Shown: positions 28,158 through 40,480, counted from the first letter of the stretch. The stretch: DNA of 64,000 nucleotides from an uncultured Actinobacillus sp. (GCF_945915845.1 NZ_CAMEFX010000009.1:1-64000); one strand, 5' to 3'. Numbers and translations: made by a program. The notes: generated by a model from the letters alone, not told the origin.

Positions 28158-29045
28158 TTATAGGGTTTTCACCAATTTTTTTAAATATTCTTTAAACTCA
28201 TTACCGAGCTTTTCATGTTGTAAACCGTATTCCACGAAGGCTTGCATGTAACCGATTTTATCACCACAGTCAAAAGTTTCTCCTGTCATTTGGAAAGCTT
28301 CCACGGTTTCTTTTTCAATTAACATATCAATAGCATCGGTTAATTGAATTTCATCGCCTACGCCTACCGGTGTTCTTTCCAGTAAATCCCAAATTGCAGC
28401 AGAGAACACATAGCGACCGACAACGGCAAGGTTTGATGGGGCGTCTTCCGGACGAGGTTTTTCAACCATACGTGAAATTTTCGCACTTTCGCCACCTTTA
28501 AACGCTACCCCATTACAATCGGCCACACCATAACTGCTGACTTCTTCGGGCGCGACCGGTGCAACCATAATCTGACTTGCACCGGTTTCATTAAAACGCT
28601 TAATCATTGCAGCAAGATTTTCTGTTTTCTGATCTGCCGTAAAATCCGCTAACAACACATCAGGTAGAACCACTGCAAAAGGCTCATTGCCTACTAATGG
28701 ACGACCACACAATACTGCATGCCCCAATCCTTTTGCGTTACCTTGACGCACATGCATAATAGTCACATCTTTCGGGCATATTGAACGAACTTCATCAAGC
28801 AACTGACGCTTAACACGTTTTTCCAACATTGACTCCAATTCATATGACGTATCAAAGTGGTTTTCAATGGCATTTTTAGAAGAATGTGTCACCAACACGA
28901 TTTCTTTTACACCAGCAGAAACGCACTCATTCACTACATATTGAATTAATGGCTTGTCAACCAACGTTAACATTTCTTTTGGAATCGCTTTCGTTGCTGG
29001 CAACATACGGGTTCCCAAGCCCGCAACAGGAATAATAACTTTCAT
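28158..29045 (-). CDS. galU: UTP-glucose-1-phosphate uridylyltransferase
   Basis: GalU makes UDP-glucose for lipooligosaccharide and other glycans. From the ATG at 29045 ([20 protein letters not shown]), preceded by AAAGGAAA, the protein is 295 residues, with the nucleotide-binding [19 protein letters not shown] and the [12 protein letters not shown] region. A longer in-frame start has a non-homologous extension and no ribosome-binding site. It lies in the galU-csrA-alaS-uspA neighbourhood known from Haemophilus, here with a phosphohexomutase gene between galU and csrA. Confidence 0.97.
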   Translation of the reverse strand: MKVIIPVAGLGTRMLPATKAIPKEMLTLVDKPLIQYVVNECVSAGVKEIVLVTHSSKNAIENHFDTSYELESMLEKRVKRQLLDEVRSICPKDVTIMHVRQGNAKGLGHAVLCGRPLVGNEPFAVVLPDVLLADFTADQKTENLAAMIKRFNETGASQIMVAPVAPEEVSSYGVADCNGVAFKGGESAKISRMVEKPRPEDAPSNLAVVGRYVFSAAIWDLLERTPVGVGDEIQLTDAIDMLIEKETVEAFQMTGETFDCGDKIGYMQAFVEYGLQHEKLGNEFKEYLKKLVKTL

Positions 29046-29068
29046 GTTTTTTCCTTTAACATAAACAA

Positions 29069-29100
29069 CCGCACTTTTGCATAACCCTTGCAAAGTGCGG
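29069..29100 (-). terminator. Inverted uptake-signal pair between the phosphohexomutase gene and galU
   Basis: CCGCACTTTTGCA and TGCAAAGTGCGG form a stem made of two facing uptake signals. It lies after the phosphohexomutase gene and 24 bases before galU, and may end or attenuate transcription. Confidence 0.6.
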
Positions 29101-29123
29101 CCAAAACTACTGTATTTTCATTA

Positions 29124-30488
29124 TTACTGACGTAACAATGCTAACACTTCATCTGTTTTTTCTTGCATTAATGCTTTATCGCCACGAGTTTCTAAGTTTA
29201 AACGAACCACCGGCTCAGTATTTGAACTACGTAAATTGAAACGCCAGTTTGGATACTCGATACTAATACCGTCTAAATCACTCACGCTAATTGCATCTTT
29301 CTCGTAAGCCGCACGCACACGAGCAATCGCTGCTTGCGCATCAGTTAATTTACTATTGATTTCACCTGGTGACGGATAAGTATCAATACTATGATTAACT
29401 AATTGACCTAATGTTTTTCCTGTGGTGCAAACTAATTCCATCACCAATAACCATGGAATCATACCGCTATCACAGTAATAGAAATCGCGGAAATAGTGGT
29501 GCGCAGACATTTCACCGCCATAAACCGCATCCACTTCACGCATTTTTTCTTTGATAAATGAGTGACCGGATTTGGACATGACTGCTTCGCCGCCATTTTC
29601 TGCCACAATTTTTTCCGTATTCCAGATTAAACGTGGGTCATAAATGACTTTCGCGCCTTTGTGTTTTTGCGCAAAAGCTTGACCTAATAATCCAACCACA
29701 TAATAACCTTCGATAAAACCACCCTTTTCATCAAAGAAGAAACAGCGGTCAAAATCGCCGTCAAAAGCAATACCGAAATCCGCTTTATGCTCAAGCACCG
29801 CATCAATCGTATCTTGACGGTTATCATGTAAAATTGGATTAGGAATACCATGTGGGAAAGTACCATCCGGATTATTATGGACTTTCACAAACTCAACAGG
29901 GACACGGCGCGCTTTGAATTGTGCTTCAATCGCGTCAACTACATGTCCTGCTGCGCCATTACCCGAATTAATCACTAGTTTCAACGGTTTGATATTGTCT
30001 AAATTCACATAAGACAATAAACGCTCAACATAGTCACCAAGTACAGACTGTTGTTTGTAAGTGCCTCGTTGAGTCACTGCAGGAAAGTTATTTTCTTCTG
30101 CTAAACGTTGAATATCAGCAAGCCCGGTATCCGCGCTGATTGGGCGTGAGCCTTCACGTACCAATTTCAAGCCATTAAAATCCATTGGGTTATGGCTTGC
30201 CGTCACTTCGATACCACCGTCAGCTTTCAAGAATGAAGTGGCGAAATAAACTTCTTCCGTTCCCACTTCACCCAGATCAATCACATTTACGCCTGAATCT
30301 AACAAGCCATTGGTGACCGCGCTTTTTAACTCTTTACTCGTTAAACGCACGTCTCCCCCTACGACTATCGTTTTAGGCTTCAGAAACTGCCCGAATGCTC
30401 GCCCAATTCGATAAACGATATCCGTATTTAATTCGTCACCTAAACGTCCACGAATATCGTAGGCCTTAAAACAAGTTAGTTTAGACAT
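29124..30488 (-). CDS. manB: Phosphomannomutase / phosphoglucomutase
   Basis: A 454-residue alpha-D-phosphohexomutase, which interconverts hexose 6- and 1-phosphates for glycan precursors. The catalytic phosphoserine loop [11 protein letters not shown], the metal-binding DGDFDRCFF and the sugar-binding [10 protein letters not shown] are all present, and the C-terminal phosphate loop [11 protein letters not shown] is intact. The GGEMSAHH motif suits ManB/AlgC-type dual enzymes; the exact substrate is not settled. The symbol is therefore approximate. Its product could feed galU next door. Confidence 0.88.
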   Translation of the reverse strand: MSKLTCFKAYDIRGRLGDELNTDIVYRIGRAFGQFLKPKTIVVGGDVRLTSKELKSAVTNGLLDSGVNVIDLGEVGTEEVYFATSFLKADGGIEVTASHNPMDFNGLKLVREGSRPISADTGLADIQRLAEENNFPAVTQRGTYKQQSVLGDYVERLLSYVNLDNIKPLKLVINSGNGAAGHVVDAIEAQFKARRVPVEFVKVHNNPDGTFPHGIPNPILHDNRQDTIDAVLEHKADFGIAFDGDFDRCFFFDEKGGFIEGYYVVGLLGQAFAQKHKGAKVIYDPRLIWNTEKIVAENGGEAVMSKSGHSFIKEKMREVDAVYGGEMSAHHYFRDFYYCDSGMIPWLLVMELVCTTGKTLGQLVNHSIDTYPSPGEINSKLTDAQAAIARVRAAYEKDAISVSDLDGISIEYPNWRFNLRSSNTEPVVRLNLETRGDKALMQEKTDEVLALLRQ

Positions 30489-30515
30489 AATTTCCTCCTG
30501 ATTGCGCTAACCTAG

Positions 30516-30695
30516 CTATTTTTGTTCATCTTCCGCTTCTTTGATACGATGATAAATTTCTTCACGATGCACTGAAACATCCTTTGGTGCATCCACGCCA
30601 ATTTTAACTTGGTTACCACGCACACTCAAAACCGTGATAGAAATGTTATCGCCGATGAGCAAATTCTCACCAACTTTACGGGTTAAAATTAACAT
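30516..30695 (-). CDS. csrA: Carbon storage regulator CsrA
   Basis: CsrA is a small dimeric RNA-binding protein that controls translation and stability of many mRNAs. The start at 30695 ([16 protein letters not shown]), preceded by AGGGAGG, gives 59 residues, the usual size; a longer frame to 30749 is rejected. The RNA-binding VHREEIY segment is present. It lies between alaS and the phosphohexomutase gene, all on the minus strand. Confidence 0.98.
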   Translation of the reverse strand: MLILTRKVGENLLIGDNISITVLSVRGNQVKIGVDAPKDVSVHREEIYHRIKEAEDEQK

Positions 30696-30780
30696 ACAGA
30701 CCTCCCTAAGTATTGAATACGCCTGTCGTTCCATCCCTAGATACCTCACGGCTATAATAATTTGTTTACCTCCGCAAGTA

Positions 30781-33408
30781 TCATTGCAGATTTGTTTTTA
30801 ACCATTCTGTTGCGGTATTTAATGCAACAGACACATTTTCAGGTTGAGAACCACCGGCCATCGCCATATCCGGACGACCGCCGCCTTTACCACCTACTTG
30901 TTGTGCCATCACATTTACCAATTCGCCTGCTTTCACTTTTGACGTTAAATCAGACGTAACCCCTACAATTAAGTTCACTTTGTCTTCGACCACCGAAGCA
31001 AAGGCAACTACAGCGGAACCTAATTGATTTTTCAGATCATCAACCATCACGCGTAATCCTTTCGCATCTACACCATCTAGTTGATGAACAATCACTGAAA
31101 CATCACCGATTTTTACCGCACTTTGTGCTAAATTAGAGCCTGCCGCTTGTGCCGCTTTCGCTTTCAGTTGTTCTAATTCTTTTTCCGTTTTCTTCACCTT
31201 ATCTTGAAGCTGAACAATTTTTTCAGGAATCGAAAGTACATCGGATTTCAATGCATCCGCACTTTGAGCCAAAATCGCTTGTTGGCTAAATAACCAATCC
31301 ATCGCCCCTTCACCCGTTACGGCTTCAATACGGCGAATACCTGCAGCTACTGCACCTTCTGACACGATTTTAAATAAACCAATGTCACCTGTGCGTTCTA
31401 CATGTAAACCACCACAAAGTTCAATTGAGAACGGACTCATCGTCACAACGCGAACCACATCACCATATTTCTCACCGAATAATGCCATAGCACCTTTCGC
31501 TTTGGCTTCTTCTACGCTCATTTCTTCCGTTAAAACCGGATGATTTGCACGTATATGGAAGTTCACTACACGCTCAATGTCTGCAATTTGTTCTTTGGTT
31601 ACCGCTTCCGGTTGCGCAAAGTCAAAACGTAACCCTGCATCGGAAACTAAAGAACCTTTTTGTGCCACATGTTCGCCTAAAACTTGGCGAAGTGCTGCGT
31701 GTAATAAGTGTGTTGCACTATGATTTAAACGCGTTTGTTGACGGCGTTCTGCATTAACACTTGCATTAATAATTTGGCCGACACTTAAACTACCTTGTGC
31801 CAATTCACCAATATGGCCAAAAACCGAGCCATATTTTTGAGTATCTTTTACTTCAAATTTCACGCCTTGCGCGATTAATACACCGCTATCGCCAATTTGA
31901 CCACCCATTTCCGCATAGAATGGGGTATTTTCTAACACCACCACTGCACTTTGACCTGCAGAAATGCTTTCCACCGGTTTGCCGTCATAGAAAAGTGCGG
32001 TCACTTTTGCCAGACTTTCTGCGTTTGTATAACCTTCAAATTTTGTTTCACCATCCACGCGAATGACACTACTGTAATCCACGCCGAAGTTACTTGCGGA
32101 TTGCGCACGTAAACGTTGCGCTTCCATTTCGCGTTCAAAACCGGCTTCATCAATGGTGATATTACGCTCACGACAAACATCCGCCGTTAAATCCAATGGG
32201 AAGCCATAGGTATCATAAAGCTTAAACGCCACTTCACCTGAAAGTACACCATCTTTTACATTGGCAAGCGCATCGTCTAACAAGGTTAAGCCACGCTCTA
32301 ACGTACGCGCAAATTGCTCTTCTTCCAAGCGTAATAATTTTTCAACATTCGCTTGTTTTTCTTTAACTTGTTTGCCTGCATCAGCCATGACATCAATTAA
32401 GGTTGGCACTAATTTATAGAAGAATGTTTCTTTCGCGCCAAGTAAATGACCATGACGTACCGCACGGCGAATAATACGGCGTAATACATAACCACGACCT
32501 TCATTTGATGGAATCACGCCATCGGCAATTAAATAAGCACATGAACGAATGTGGTCTGCGATAACACGCAAGGATTTATTATCTAAATCAGTTGTCCCAA
32601 CAATTTCCGCTGCTTTTTTAATTAAGGTTTGGAAAATATCAATTTCGTAGTTGCTGTTTACATGTTGCAACACCGCGGTCATACGCTCTAAACCCATACC
32701 TGTATCAACAGATGGTTTTGGCAATTTTTCCATTGTACCGTCCGGCAAACGGTTAAATTGCATAAATACGATATTCCAAACTTCAATATAACGGTCGCCA
32801 TCTTCTTCCGGTGAACCCGGCAACCCGCCCCAAATATGATCACCGTGATCATAGAAAATTTCAGTACAAGGACCGCAAGGACCTGTATCGCCCATTGCCC
32901 AAAAGTTATCTGAAGCATAAGGCGCACCTTTATTATCACCAATGCGAATAATATGATCGGTCGGTACACCTACAATCTTGTGCCAAATATCATAAGCTTC
33001 GTCATCGGTTTCATAAACGGTGACGTATAATTTTTCTTTTGGTAACCCTAACCATTGTGGGCTCGTTAAATATTCCCAACCGAATTGAATCGCGTCTTTT
33101 TTAAAGTAGTCACCAAAACTAAAGTTCCCCATCATTTCAAAGAATGTATGGTGACGTGCGGTATAACCCACATTTTCTAAGTCATTATGTTTACCGCCTG
33201 CGCGCACACAACGTTGCGCGGTTGTCGCACGCGTATAAGCACGTTTCTCCATGCCTAAGAACACATCTTTAAATTGGTTCATTCCGGCATTGGTAAACAA
33301 TAGCGTTGGATCATTTTCCGGCACGAGAGAGCTACTCTCTACGACAGTATGACCTTTGCTATGAAAGAAATCTAAAAATGATTGTCGAATTTGAGCTGTT
33401 GTTTTCAT
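30781..33408 (-). CDS. alaS: Alanyl-tRNA synthetase
   Basis: AlaS charges tRNA-Ala. The 875-residue protein is full length: class II catalytic core at the N-terminus ([37 protein letters not shown]), editing domain with the zinc-binding [11 protein letters not shown] and CGGLHV motifs, and the C-terminal oligomerisation domain with [15 protein letters not shown]. csrA follows downstream. Confidence 0.99.
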   Translation of the reverse strand: MKTTAQIRQSFLDFFHSKGHTVVESSSLVPENDPTLLFTNAGMNQFKDVFLGMEKRAYTRATTAQRCVRAGGKHNDLENVGYTARHHTFFEMMGNFSFGDYFKKDAIQFGWEYLTSPQWLGLPKEKLYVTVYETDDEAYDIWHKIVGVPTDHIIRIGDNKGAPYASDNFWAMGDTGPCGPCTEIFYDHGDHIWGGLPGSPEEDGDRYIEVWNIVFMQFNRLPDGTMEKLPKPSVDTGMGLERMTAVLQHVNSNYEIDIFQTLIKKAAEIVGTTDLDNKSLRVIADHIRSCAYLIADGVIPSNEGRGYVLRRIIRRAVRHGHLLGAKETFFYKLVPTLIDVMADAGKQVKEKQANVEKLLRLEEEQFARTLERGLTLLDDALANVKDGVLSGEVAFKLYDTYGFPLDLTADVCRERNITIDEAGFEREMEAQRLRAQSASNFGVDYSSVIRVDGETKFEGYTNAESLAKVTALFYDGKPVESISAGQSAVVVLENTPFYAEMGGQIGDSGVLIAQGVKFEVKDTQKYGSVFGHIGELAQGSLSVGQIINASVNAERRQQTRLNHSATHLLHAALRQVLGEHVAQKGSLVSDAGLRFDFAQPEAVTKEQIADIERVVNFHIRANHPVLTEEMSVEEAKAKGAMALFGEKYGDVVRVVTMSPFSIELCGGLHVERTGDIGLFKIVSEGAVAAGIRRIEAVTGEGAMDWLFSQQAILAQSADALKSDVLSIPEKIVQLQDKVKKTEKELEQLKAKAAQAAGSNLAQSAVKIGDVSVIVHQLDGVDAKGLRVMVDDLKNQLGSAVVAFASVVEDKVNLIVGVTSDLTSKVKAGELVNVMAQQVGGKGGGRPDMAMAGGSQPENVSVALNTATEWLKTNLQ

Positions 33409-33524
33409 TGTAAACCTAACAATTTTTTTATTTCTAAAAACGGTTTATTTTGACATATTTTTTTTATTTATAGAACGACCTAGCCCTATTTTCTCAGGGA
33501 TTTTTTTAGATTTCTTCAAAAATC

Positions 33525-33566
33525 AAACCGCACTATCGACTTTAGGACGAAAGCGCGGTTTATTTT
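33525..33566 (-). terminator. Terminator of uspA
   Basis: AAACCGC and GCGGTTT form a stem built from an uptake-signal-like core with a long loop; a T-rich tail follows on the minus strand. Modest confidence because of the loop size. Confidence 0.5.
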
Positions 33567-33592
33567 TAAGTCGTTTATTGATGAAATTTTAT

Positions 33593-34018
33593 CTATTCAT
33601 CACGAAGCGGTACCACGAGCATATCAATTTTTATCGTATTCATCACTTGACGTGTTGAAGACATTAGTTTACTCCAAAAATCTTGATGGTGGCCAGTTAC
33701 AAGCAAGTCCACATCATATTGCTCAATAGCATCCGAAAGCACTTGTCCTAAATCACCACTACCACTTAATTTTTCAGAAATCGGATAACCCGCATTTTCT
33801 GAAAGTTGAACTAAAGCCTGTTGCGTTTCGCTTGAAATGCGATCTTGCATGGACGACATATTGACATCAATTAAACCTGTGTAGAGATCGGAGAAGTTGA
33901 CATCCACGTGGATAATTGAAAGTTTCGCCCCGTGACGCTGCGCCACACCAACTGCTTTTTTCAATAAAACTTCACTTTCATCTGAAAGATCCACTGCAAC
34001 TAGAACATGTTTATACAT
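33593..34018 (-). CDS. uspA: Universal stress protein UspA
   Basis: A 141-residue single-domain stress protein of the UspA type, accumulated in growth arrest. It has the start [15 protein letters not shown], the [18 protein letters not shown] end and a D/H-rich [15 protein letters not shown] strand; like E. coli UspA it lacks the G-2X-G-9X-G ATP-binding motif. It is divergent from mazG; a CRP/FNR-like TTTGAACTAGATCACATTT lies in the shared promoter region at about 34092-34110. Confidence 0.95.
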   Translation of the reverse strand: MYKHVLVAVDLSDESEVLLKKAVGVAQRHGAKLSIIHVDVNFSDLYTGLIDVNMSSMQDRISSETQQALVQLSENAGYPISEKLSGSGDLGQVLSDAIEQYDVDLLVTGHHQDFWSKLMSSTRQVMNTIKIDMLVVPLRDE

Positions 34019-34180
34019 AATCTACTCCTTATCTGATTAGGTTGTCCTTTTTTGTTGTCTGTATAATATCACCCTGATAATGAAAAAAATTTGAACTAGA
34101 TCACATTTCAGAAAATTTATTGAATTATTTTTATTTGCGTCCTAAACTGACCGCACTTAGCCTTTATGCGAGAAAAAACA

Positions 34181-34969
34181 ATGTCATACCATATTCAAGA
34201 TTTTATCAAACTCATCGCCCAACTTCGCAACCCTAACGGTGGTTGCCCCTGGGATCTAAAACAAACTTACCACTCCATGATCCCTTGTTTAACAGAAGAA
34301 ACCTATGAAGTGATTGATGCCATTGAAAAAAATGACAAAACCAATTTGCGCGAAGAATTAGGTGATTTATTGTTGCAAGTGGTGTTTTTCAGCCAACTCG
34401 CCACTGAAGACGGTAGTTTTACCTTTGATGATGTGGTCAATGATGTGGCGGAAAAAATCGTACGCCGCCATCCCCATGTGTTTGGCGATATAAAAGCCGG
34501 CAATGAAGAAGAAGCCCTTGCGCGTTGGAATAGCATTAAAGCGCAAGAAAAAAACAATCCTGAGAATCACTCTATTTTAGCGGATGTACCACAAGCGTTC
34601 CCTGCACTCATGCGCGCAGAAAAATTACAGAAAAAATGCGCCAAGGTAGGATTTGATTGGGATAATCTCTCCGATGTGATTGCCAAAGTAGAAGAAGAAT
34701 TAGCAGAAATCAAACAAGAATTAAATCGACCGCACTTAGTACAGGAAAAAGTGGCGGAAGAAATGGGTGACTTCTTATTTGCTACAGTCAATCTGGCACG
34801 GCATTTAAAGGTCAATGCGGAAGAAAGCCTACGTCAAGCAAACCATAAATTTGAACGCCGTTTTCGCCAAGTGGAACAAAAATTAGCGGAACAGGGAAAA
34901 AGCGTAGAACAAAGTTCATTGGTAGAAATGGATGTTTTGTGGAATGAAGTGAAAAACGAAGAGAAATGA
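34181..34969 (+). CDS. mazG: Nucleoside triphosphate pyrophosphohydrolase MazG
   Basis: MazG hydrolyses nucleoside triphosphates to monophosphates and can lower (p)ppGpp levels. From [19 protein letters not shown] at 34181 the protein is 262 residues with two MazG domains, each with an EE..D type metal site ([24 protein letters not shown] and [22 protein letters not shown]). An ATG five codons upstream is possible but poorly supported. The 34970-35166 gap beyond it holds no gene that I can see. Confidence 0.95.
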   Translation: MSYHIQDFIKLIAQLRNPNGGCPWDLKQTYHSMIPCLTEETYEVIDAIEKNDKTNLREELGDLLLQVVFFSQLATEDGSFTFDDVVNDVAEKIVRRHPHVFGDIKAGNEEEALARWNSIKAQEKNNPENHSILADVPQAFPALMRAEKLQKKCAKVGFDWDNLSDVIAKVEEELAEIKQELNRPHLVQEKVAEEMGDFLFATVNLARHLKVNAEESLRQANHKFERRFRQVEQKLAEQGKSVEQSSLVEMDVLWNEVKNEEK

Positions 34970-35166
34970 GTGCTGAATGTTAAAGTATATTAAGCGAGTG
35001 TTGCAATTGGGGGTTGAATCTACCGATTTGAACTCAGAAGTTCAACGCTCCCGACTCGTTACACCAGAGGTTCTCTGAGTTTTCAAAACGGAAGCTGTAT
35101 GCCGCCAGAACGACAGGCTCACCAAACGGCATCTCGATGTCTTATTAACGAATTTCTGTTTATCAT

Positions 35167-35727
35167 CTATTCCAACGCAGATAAATAACGCGCCCAATCA
35201 AAATACTGCCCCGGATCAATTTTTCGCCCGGGGGAAATATCACAATGCCCCACAATACGTTCTTTCGTAATATTAGGATAAGCCGCTTGGATAACTTGGG
35301 TTAAGGCGACCAATGCATCATATTGCGCCGCCGTGAAAGGTTGTTCATTGCTACCTTCTAATTCAATGCCAATGGCAAAATCATTGCATTTTTCACGCCC
35401 TTCAAAAGAAGATAAACCAGCATGCCAAGCGCGGTCATTAAAATTCACATATTGCGTCACACGCCCATCCCGTTCAATTAAACAATGGGCAGAGACCCGA
35501 ATTTGATAAATTTCTTCAAAATAAGGGTGTTGCGTAGGATCTAATTTGCCTTGAAAAAAATCGTCAATAAATCCACCGCCAAATTCTTCAGGCGGCAAAC
35601 TAATGTAATGAATAACGAGTAAGGAAATATCTTGTTTATCCGGTCGCGGATCAAAATGGGGAGACGGAACTTTTCGCACCGTTTCTAACCAACCATGACG
35701 AATTTTAGGCAATGTTTTTGTCGGCAT
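35167..35727 (-). CDS. ampD: 1,6-anhydro-N-acetylmuramyl-L-alanine amidase AmpD
   Basis: AmpD is a cytoplasmic zinc amidase of cell-wall recycling. From MPTKTLPKIRHGWLETV at 35727 it is 186 residues; zinc ligands are His in LLVIHYISLP, His in DRAWHAG and the terminal VGHCDISPGRKIDPG. A longer frame begins inside the putative pilA operator and is less likely. It is divergent from pilA, as in H. influenzae. Confidence 0.96.
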   Translation of the reverse strand: MPTKTLPKIRHGWLETVRKVPSPHFDPRPDKQDISLLVIHYISLPPEEFGGGFIDDFFQGKLDPTQHPYFEEIYQIRVSAHCLIERDGRVTQYVNFNDRAWHAGLSSFEGREKCNDFAIGIELEGSNEQPFTAAQYDALVALTQVIQAAYPNITKERIVGHCDISPGRKIDPGQYFDWARYLSALE

Positions 35728-35736
35728 AATACTTAT

Positions 35737-35758
35737 TTTTGTGATCTTCATTCCAAAA
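35737..35758. promoter_or_regulatory. Candidate competence operator (CRP-S type) for pilABCD
   Basis: Minus-strand reading: TTTTGGAATGA, then A, then GATCACAAAA. It is identical, bar one base, to the sites near dprA and rlmN. It ends 76 bp before the pilA ATG. Confidence 0.7.
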
Positions 35759-35834
35759 TTGAAAGCGTTATTTTGACAGGATTTACACTTTATTTCAAAG
35801 TGCGCCCACCATTTATCATAAAAAGGAAAACACC

Positions 35835-36278
35835 ATGAAATTTAACCGCACTTCATTAACCTTCAATATACGCAAAGGCTTTACCTTGATTGAATTAATG
35901 ATTGTTATCGCCATTGTGGCTATTCTCGCCACCATTGCCATTCCGTCTTATCAAAACTACACCAAAAAAGCGGCGATTTCCGAACTATTACAGGCATCCG
36001 CGCCTTATCGTTCCGAAGTCGAACTTTGTGTTTATAACACGGGCGCTGCCACCAACTGTACCGCGGGCAGCAATGGTATTCAAGCCAACAACACCGGTTT
36101 AGGGAAATATGTCGCCAGCGTCAATGTAGCGGCTGGCGTGGTCACGGTAAAAGGGAAAGGCTCTCTTGATGGCGTAAGCTATACCTTAACGGCAAGCGGA
36201 AATGCTTCAAGCGGCGTCACTTGGGCAACGGTATGTACCCCTGATTCCAGTATTTTCCCATCAGGTTTTTGTAACTGA
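35835..36278 (+). CDS. pilA: Type IV pilin PilA
   Basis: Major subunit of the type IV pilus used for DNA uptake in competence. The 147-residue prepilin has a leader that ends RKG, with Phe16 as the first mature residue and Glu20 at position +5, followed by the hydrophobic N-terminal helix ([20 protein letters not shown]). Four Cys form two likely pairs, one near [10 protein letters not shown] and one in CTPDSS...GFC at the end. First gene of pilABCD; the gap to pilB is 77 bp, larger than the others in the operon. Confidence 0.97.
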   Translation: MKFNRTSLTFNIRKGFTLIELMIVIAIVAILATIAIPSYQNYTKKAAISELLQASAPYRSEVELCVYNTGAATNCTAGSNGIQANNTGLGKYVASVNVAAGVVTVKGKGSLDGVSYTLTASGNASSGVTWATVCTPDSSIFPSGFCN

Positions 36279-36355
36279 TTTTTTGGGGAACGCATTAGGG
36301 TAACTCATTTTTACCGCTGTTTTTTTATTCTCAATTGTTTATACAGGATAATGCC

Positions 36356-37738
36356 ATGCCGATCGCTACAACCGCTGACGGAAAACAAATGGAAATTTCA
36401 CCGCACTTATGGGCGAAAAATCAGGATCAACAACATCTGTTGATCCGCTATTTTGCCTTGCCCTTAAAAGAGACGGAACAAACGCTTTGGCTTGGCATAG
36501 ACAGCTTAACCAATATTTCCGCCTGTGATACCTTTTCCTTTCTCGTGGGAAAAACCGTTGAGCCCGTGTTGCTATCTACGGCAGAATTAAAAAAACAGCT
36601 GCAATCCCTTGCGCCACAGACATATCAAGTGGAAGAAAACCCTGTTTTCTATCATATTGAGCAAAATACAGACGCAGAAATCGCACAAAAAACCGATGAA
36701 CCTGTTATTCAGTTGTTAGATCATATCTTTGAACAAGCCTTACAACAACAGGCATCGGACATTCATTTTGAACCCCAAGCCTCGCAGTTACAGGTTAGAT
36801 TTCGTATTGATGGTGTATTGCAAACGCAATCCCCCATTTCACCGGCATTGTCTCAGCGCATCATTTCACGTTTAAAATTACTGGCGAAACTGGATATTGC
36901 GGAAACAAGGTTACCACAAGATGGCCGATTTCATTTTAAAACCACATTTTCTGATGTGTTAGATTTTCGCCTTTCCACCTTGCCCACACCGCTAGGTGAA
37001 AAAATTGTACTACGGGTTCAACAAAATAAACCTGTCACATTCGCCTTTGCGGATTTGGGCATGACACCCCAACAACAGCAAACATTTCAATGGGCATTAA
37101 TGCAACCGCAAGGATTAATTTTAGTGACAGGCCCTACAGGTAGCGGCAAAAGTATTTCCCTTTACACCGCACTTTCTTATCTCAATACGCCCGACAAACA
37201 CATTATGACCGCGGAAGATCCCATTGAGATTGAGTTAGCCGGCATTATTCAAACTCAAGTAAACCCACAAATCGGATTAGATTTCAGTCGGTTACTTCGT
37301 ACATTTTTACGTCAAGATCCCGATATCATTATGCTTGGGGAAATTCGTGATGAAGAAAGCGCGATTATGGCATTACGTGCGGCGCAAACAGGGCATCTAG
37401 TATTATCCACCTTACACACCAATGATGCACAATCTGCCATTTCCCGCCTATTGCAATTAGGTATTCAACAGCATGAAATTGACAATGCTTTGCTCTTAGT
37501 TATTGCGCAACGCTTGGTGAGAAAACGTTGTCAAAAGTGCGGTGAAAAAATGGAAAGTTTCTGTGACTGTCATCAAGGTTACAAAGGACGTATCGGTATT
37601 TATCAATTCTTACAGCGCAATCAAGAGGGACATTTTCACACTGACTACCCCTCTCTTTATCAAGCAGCCCTGAACAAAGTCGCCGATCACACAACAGACT
37701 TAGCTGAAATTCAACGTGTTTTAGGAAGTGAGTCATGA
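36356..37738 (+). CDS. pilB: Type IV pilus assembly ATPase PilB
   Basis: PilB drives pilus extension. With ATG at 36356, preceded by AGGA, the protein is 460 residues; a TTG start at 36335 is weaker. It shows the Walker A GPTGSGKS, Asp box (EDPIEI), Walker B (IIMLGEIRDEESA) and the His box (GHLVLSTLHTND), and a tetracysteine zinc site near the end (CQKCGEKMESFCDC). Its stop overlaps the pilC start by four bases. Confidence 0.97.
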   Translation: MPIATTADGKQMEISPHLWAKNQDQQHLLIRYFALPLKETEQTLWLGIDSLTNISACDTFSFLVGKTVEPVLLSTAELKKQLQSLAPQTYQVEENPVFYHIEQNTDAEIAQKTDEPVIQLLDHIFEQALQQQASDIHFEPQASQLQVRFRIDGVLQTQSPISPALSQRIISRLKLLAKLDIAETRLPQDGRFHFKTTFSDVLDFRLSTLPTPLGEKIVLRVQQNKPVTFAFADLGMTPQQQQTFQWALMQPQGLILVTGPTGSGKSISLYTALSYLNTPDKHIMTAEDPIEIELAGIIQTQVNPQIGLDFSRLLRTFLRQDPDIIMLGEIRDEESAIMALRAAQTGHLVLSTLHTNDAQSAISRLLQLGIQQHEIDNALLLVIAQRLVRKRCQKCGEKMESFCDCHQGYKGRIGIYQFLQRNQEGHFHTDYPSLYQAALNKVADHTTDLAEIQRVLGSES

Positions 37739-38955
37739 CATTAAAATGCTATCGCTGGAAAGGAAGAAACCGACTAAATCAACGGCAAAAAGGCATGTTG
37801 GTGGCAGAAGATGAAACACAAGCAAAACAAGAATTGTTTAAGCGTGGTTTGCAACAAATTCACCTGCAACAAAATTGGCAACTTTCAACAAAACCGAAAA
37901 ACGCCGAAGTTTGCGATCTGTTACAACAGTTAGCCACGCTACTCAACGCAACAGTTCCTCTAAAAAATGCCTTGCACATTTTGTTACAAAATTGCACCAA
38001 TATTTCCCTGAATCAATGGTTACGTCATTGTATTGCAGATATTGAGCGTGGGTTATCTTTTTCACAAACCCTAGAACGCCAAGCCTTATTTTTAACAGCA
38101 CAAGAGTATCAATTAATTAAAGTCGGAGAAATGACCGGTAAATTGGCTACAGTGTGTACGCAAATTGCCGGCCATAAACAACAAGCTCTCGCATTGCAAC
38201 GTAAAATCCAGAAAATCTTGCTCTATCCTGTGATGGTTTTAGCTATCTCATTCATATTGACTATACTTTTATTAATCTTTGTGGTGCCACAATTTGCAGA
38301 AATGTATGGCAATAATCAGGCTCAACTGCCAACTTTCACCCTGATTTTACTCAGCTTATCCCATGGTCTACAGCATTATTTTTGGCTATTGGTTATCCTA
38401 ATGACAATCACGCTTATCACATTCAAATATCAACTACGTCATTCCGCTCAGCTGAACCTCTACAAAGCAAACCTAATTTACAGCCTGCCTATTCTAGGTA
38501 ATATTACCGCGTTGGCACGCTTAATTCGTTTTTGTCGTAACTTACAATTAATGTTGCAATCAGGGATTCCGCTCACTCAAGCGTTACAATCTTTTTTACC
38601 CCAAAAGAAAAGTTGGCAAACCAAAACACCTTGGCAAGGCGATCCTATTTTGATTCAAGAAGTCGAAGCCATGTTGCAGTGGATTACGCAAGGCTATGCC
38701 TTTTCTACCAGTGTAGGGTCGGGCCTATTTCCCATGCAAGCCCAACAAATGTTACAGGTGGGGGAGCAATCAGGACAGTTAAACCAAATGCTCAAACATA
38801 TTGCAGACACTTATCAACAGCAATTAGATCACCACATTGATCTACTATCCCAAATGCTCGAACCTTTGTTAATGGTCATTATTGGCGGACTTATCGGCTT
38901 AATCATGCTCGGGATGTATTTACCTATTTTTAACATGGGATCGCTAATTCAATGA
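37735..38955 (+). CDS. pilC: Type IV pilus inner-membrane platform protein PilC
   Basis: The 406-residue protein has the duplicated T2SF domain layout: two cytoplasmic domains, each followed by membrane segments (about 165-190, 215-240 and near the C-terminus). Typical signatures are VPLKNALHIL, SFSQTLERQ..FLTAQEYQLIKVGEMTGKL and in the repeat GEQSGQLNQML. It overlaps pilB and pilD by four bases each. Confidence 0.96.
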   Translation: MTLKCYRWKGRNRLNQRQKGMLVAEDETQAKQELFKRGLQQIHLQQNWQLSTKPKNAEVCDLLQQLATLLNATVPLKNALHILLQNCTNISLNQWLRHCIADIERGLSFSQTLERQALFLTAQEYQLIKVGEMTGKLATVCTQIAGHKQQALALQRKIQKILLYPVMVLAISFILTILLLIFVVPQFAEMYGNNQAQLPTFTLILLSLSHGLQHYFWLLVILMTITLITFKYQLRHSAQLNLYKANLIYSLPILGNITALARLIRFCRNLQLMLQSGIPLTQALQSFLPQKKSWQTKTPWQGDPILIQEVEAMLQWITQGYAFSTSVGSGLFPMQAQQMLQVGEQSGQLNQMLKHIADTYQQQLDHHIDLLSQMLEPLLMVIIGGLIGLIMLGMYLPIFNMGSLIQ

Positions 38956-39626
38956 TTTATCTTCTATGTTTTGGATTCTGTGGGATAATGGGGTGGATTG
39001 CCCATCATTATGTCACACATTTTGCCCAACAGCTCTCACAAGATATTTATAATAGCTATTGTGAAGTTTTCCCTGAAAATCCACCGCACTTTTCACCTCA
39101 ATGCTCGGTGTTAAAACCCATTAAGTGCGGTAAAAAATGGCTGAGTTTTTTAACTGCCGGTGCGATATTTGTTATCAATGATATGATTATCAATCACCCT
39201 ATCTTCGCGATCATTATGAGTGCCGTATTAATATTACTGTTTGTGATTGCTCTCATTGACTGGCATTACCAATTAATTTCCCCAGCCTTATGTCAGTTTT
39301 TACTTTGTATGGGATTGGGCTTAGCTTATTATCAGGTTATTTCACCCACCTTGGAACAAAGCCTTTTTTCTGCCGGCATAGGCTTTGTGCTTTTTTGGGG
39401 CATTTTTCATGTCTCAACATGGTATTACCGGAAAGAAGCCTTTGGTCGCGGAGATTATTGGTTAATTGCTGCCTTAAGCAGTTTTTTACCTTGGCAACTT
39501 CTCCCTCTTTTTATTTTTCTTTCCTGTATTCTTGCCCTAGGCTATGCCCTCATTAGTCGCACCAAAATTATTCCTTTTGCCCCCTTTCTGAACCTTGGGG
39601 CTATCCTTGCCTTTGTGATAGGATAA
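38952..39626 (+). CDS. pilD: Prepilin peptidase PilD (short form)
   Basis: PilD cleaves the pilin leader. At 224 residues it is shorter than typical PilD. Both catalytic aspartates are present: Asp103 in ALIDWHYQLIS and Asp168 in FGRGDYW. The N-terminal region, which in full-length enzymes carries the N-methylation module with two CxxC pairs, is reduced, with only CSVLKPIKC left. It is strongly hydrophobic. Last pil gene of the operon, overlapping pilC by four bases; coaE follows after 26 bases. Confidence 0.93.
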   Translation: MIYLLCFGFCGIMGWIAHHYVTHFAQQLSQDIYNSYCEVFPENPPHFSPQCSVLKPIKCGKKWLSFLTAGAIFVINDMIINHPIFAIIMSAVLILLFVIALIDWHYQLISPALCQFLLCMGLGLAYYQVISPTLEQSLFSAGIGFVLFWGIFHVSTWYYRKEAFGRGDYWLIAALSSFLPWQLLPLFIFLSCILALGYALISRTKIIPFAPFLNLGAILAFVIG

Positions 39627-39649
39627 GCAATATAAATATTGAAGGATAA

Positions 39650-40470
<821 letters not shown>

Positions 40471-40480
40471 GGAAGACAAA

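Noticed and set aside
34092-34110. FNR or CRP site between uspA and mazG
   Set aside because: TTTGAACTAGATCACATTT is a mixed match to both consensus sites; too ambiguous to list as a separate feature.
34970-35166. Possible tRNA or small RNA between mazG and ampD
   Set aside because: A few short inverted segments are present, but no cloverleaf, T-loop or recognisable RNA could be built.
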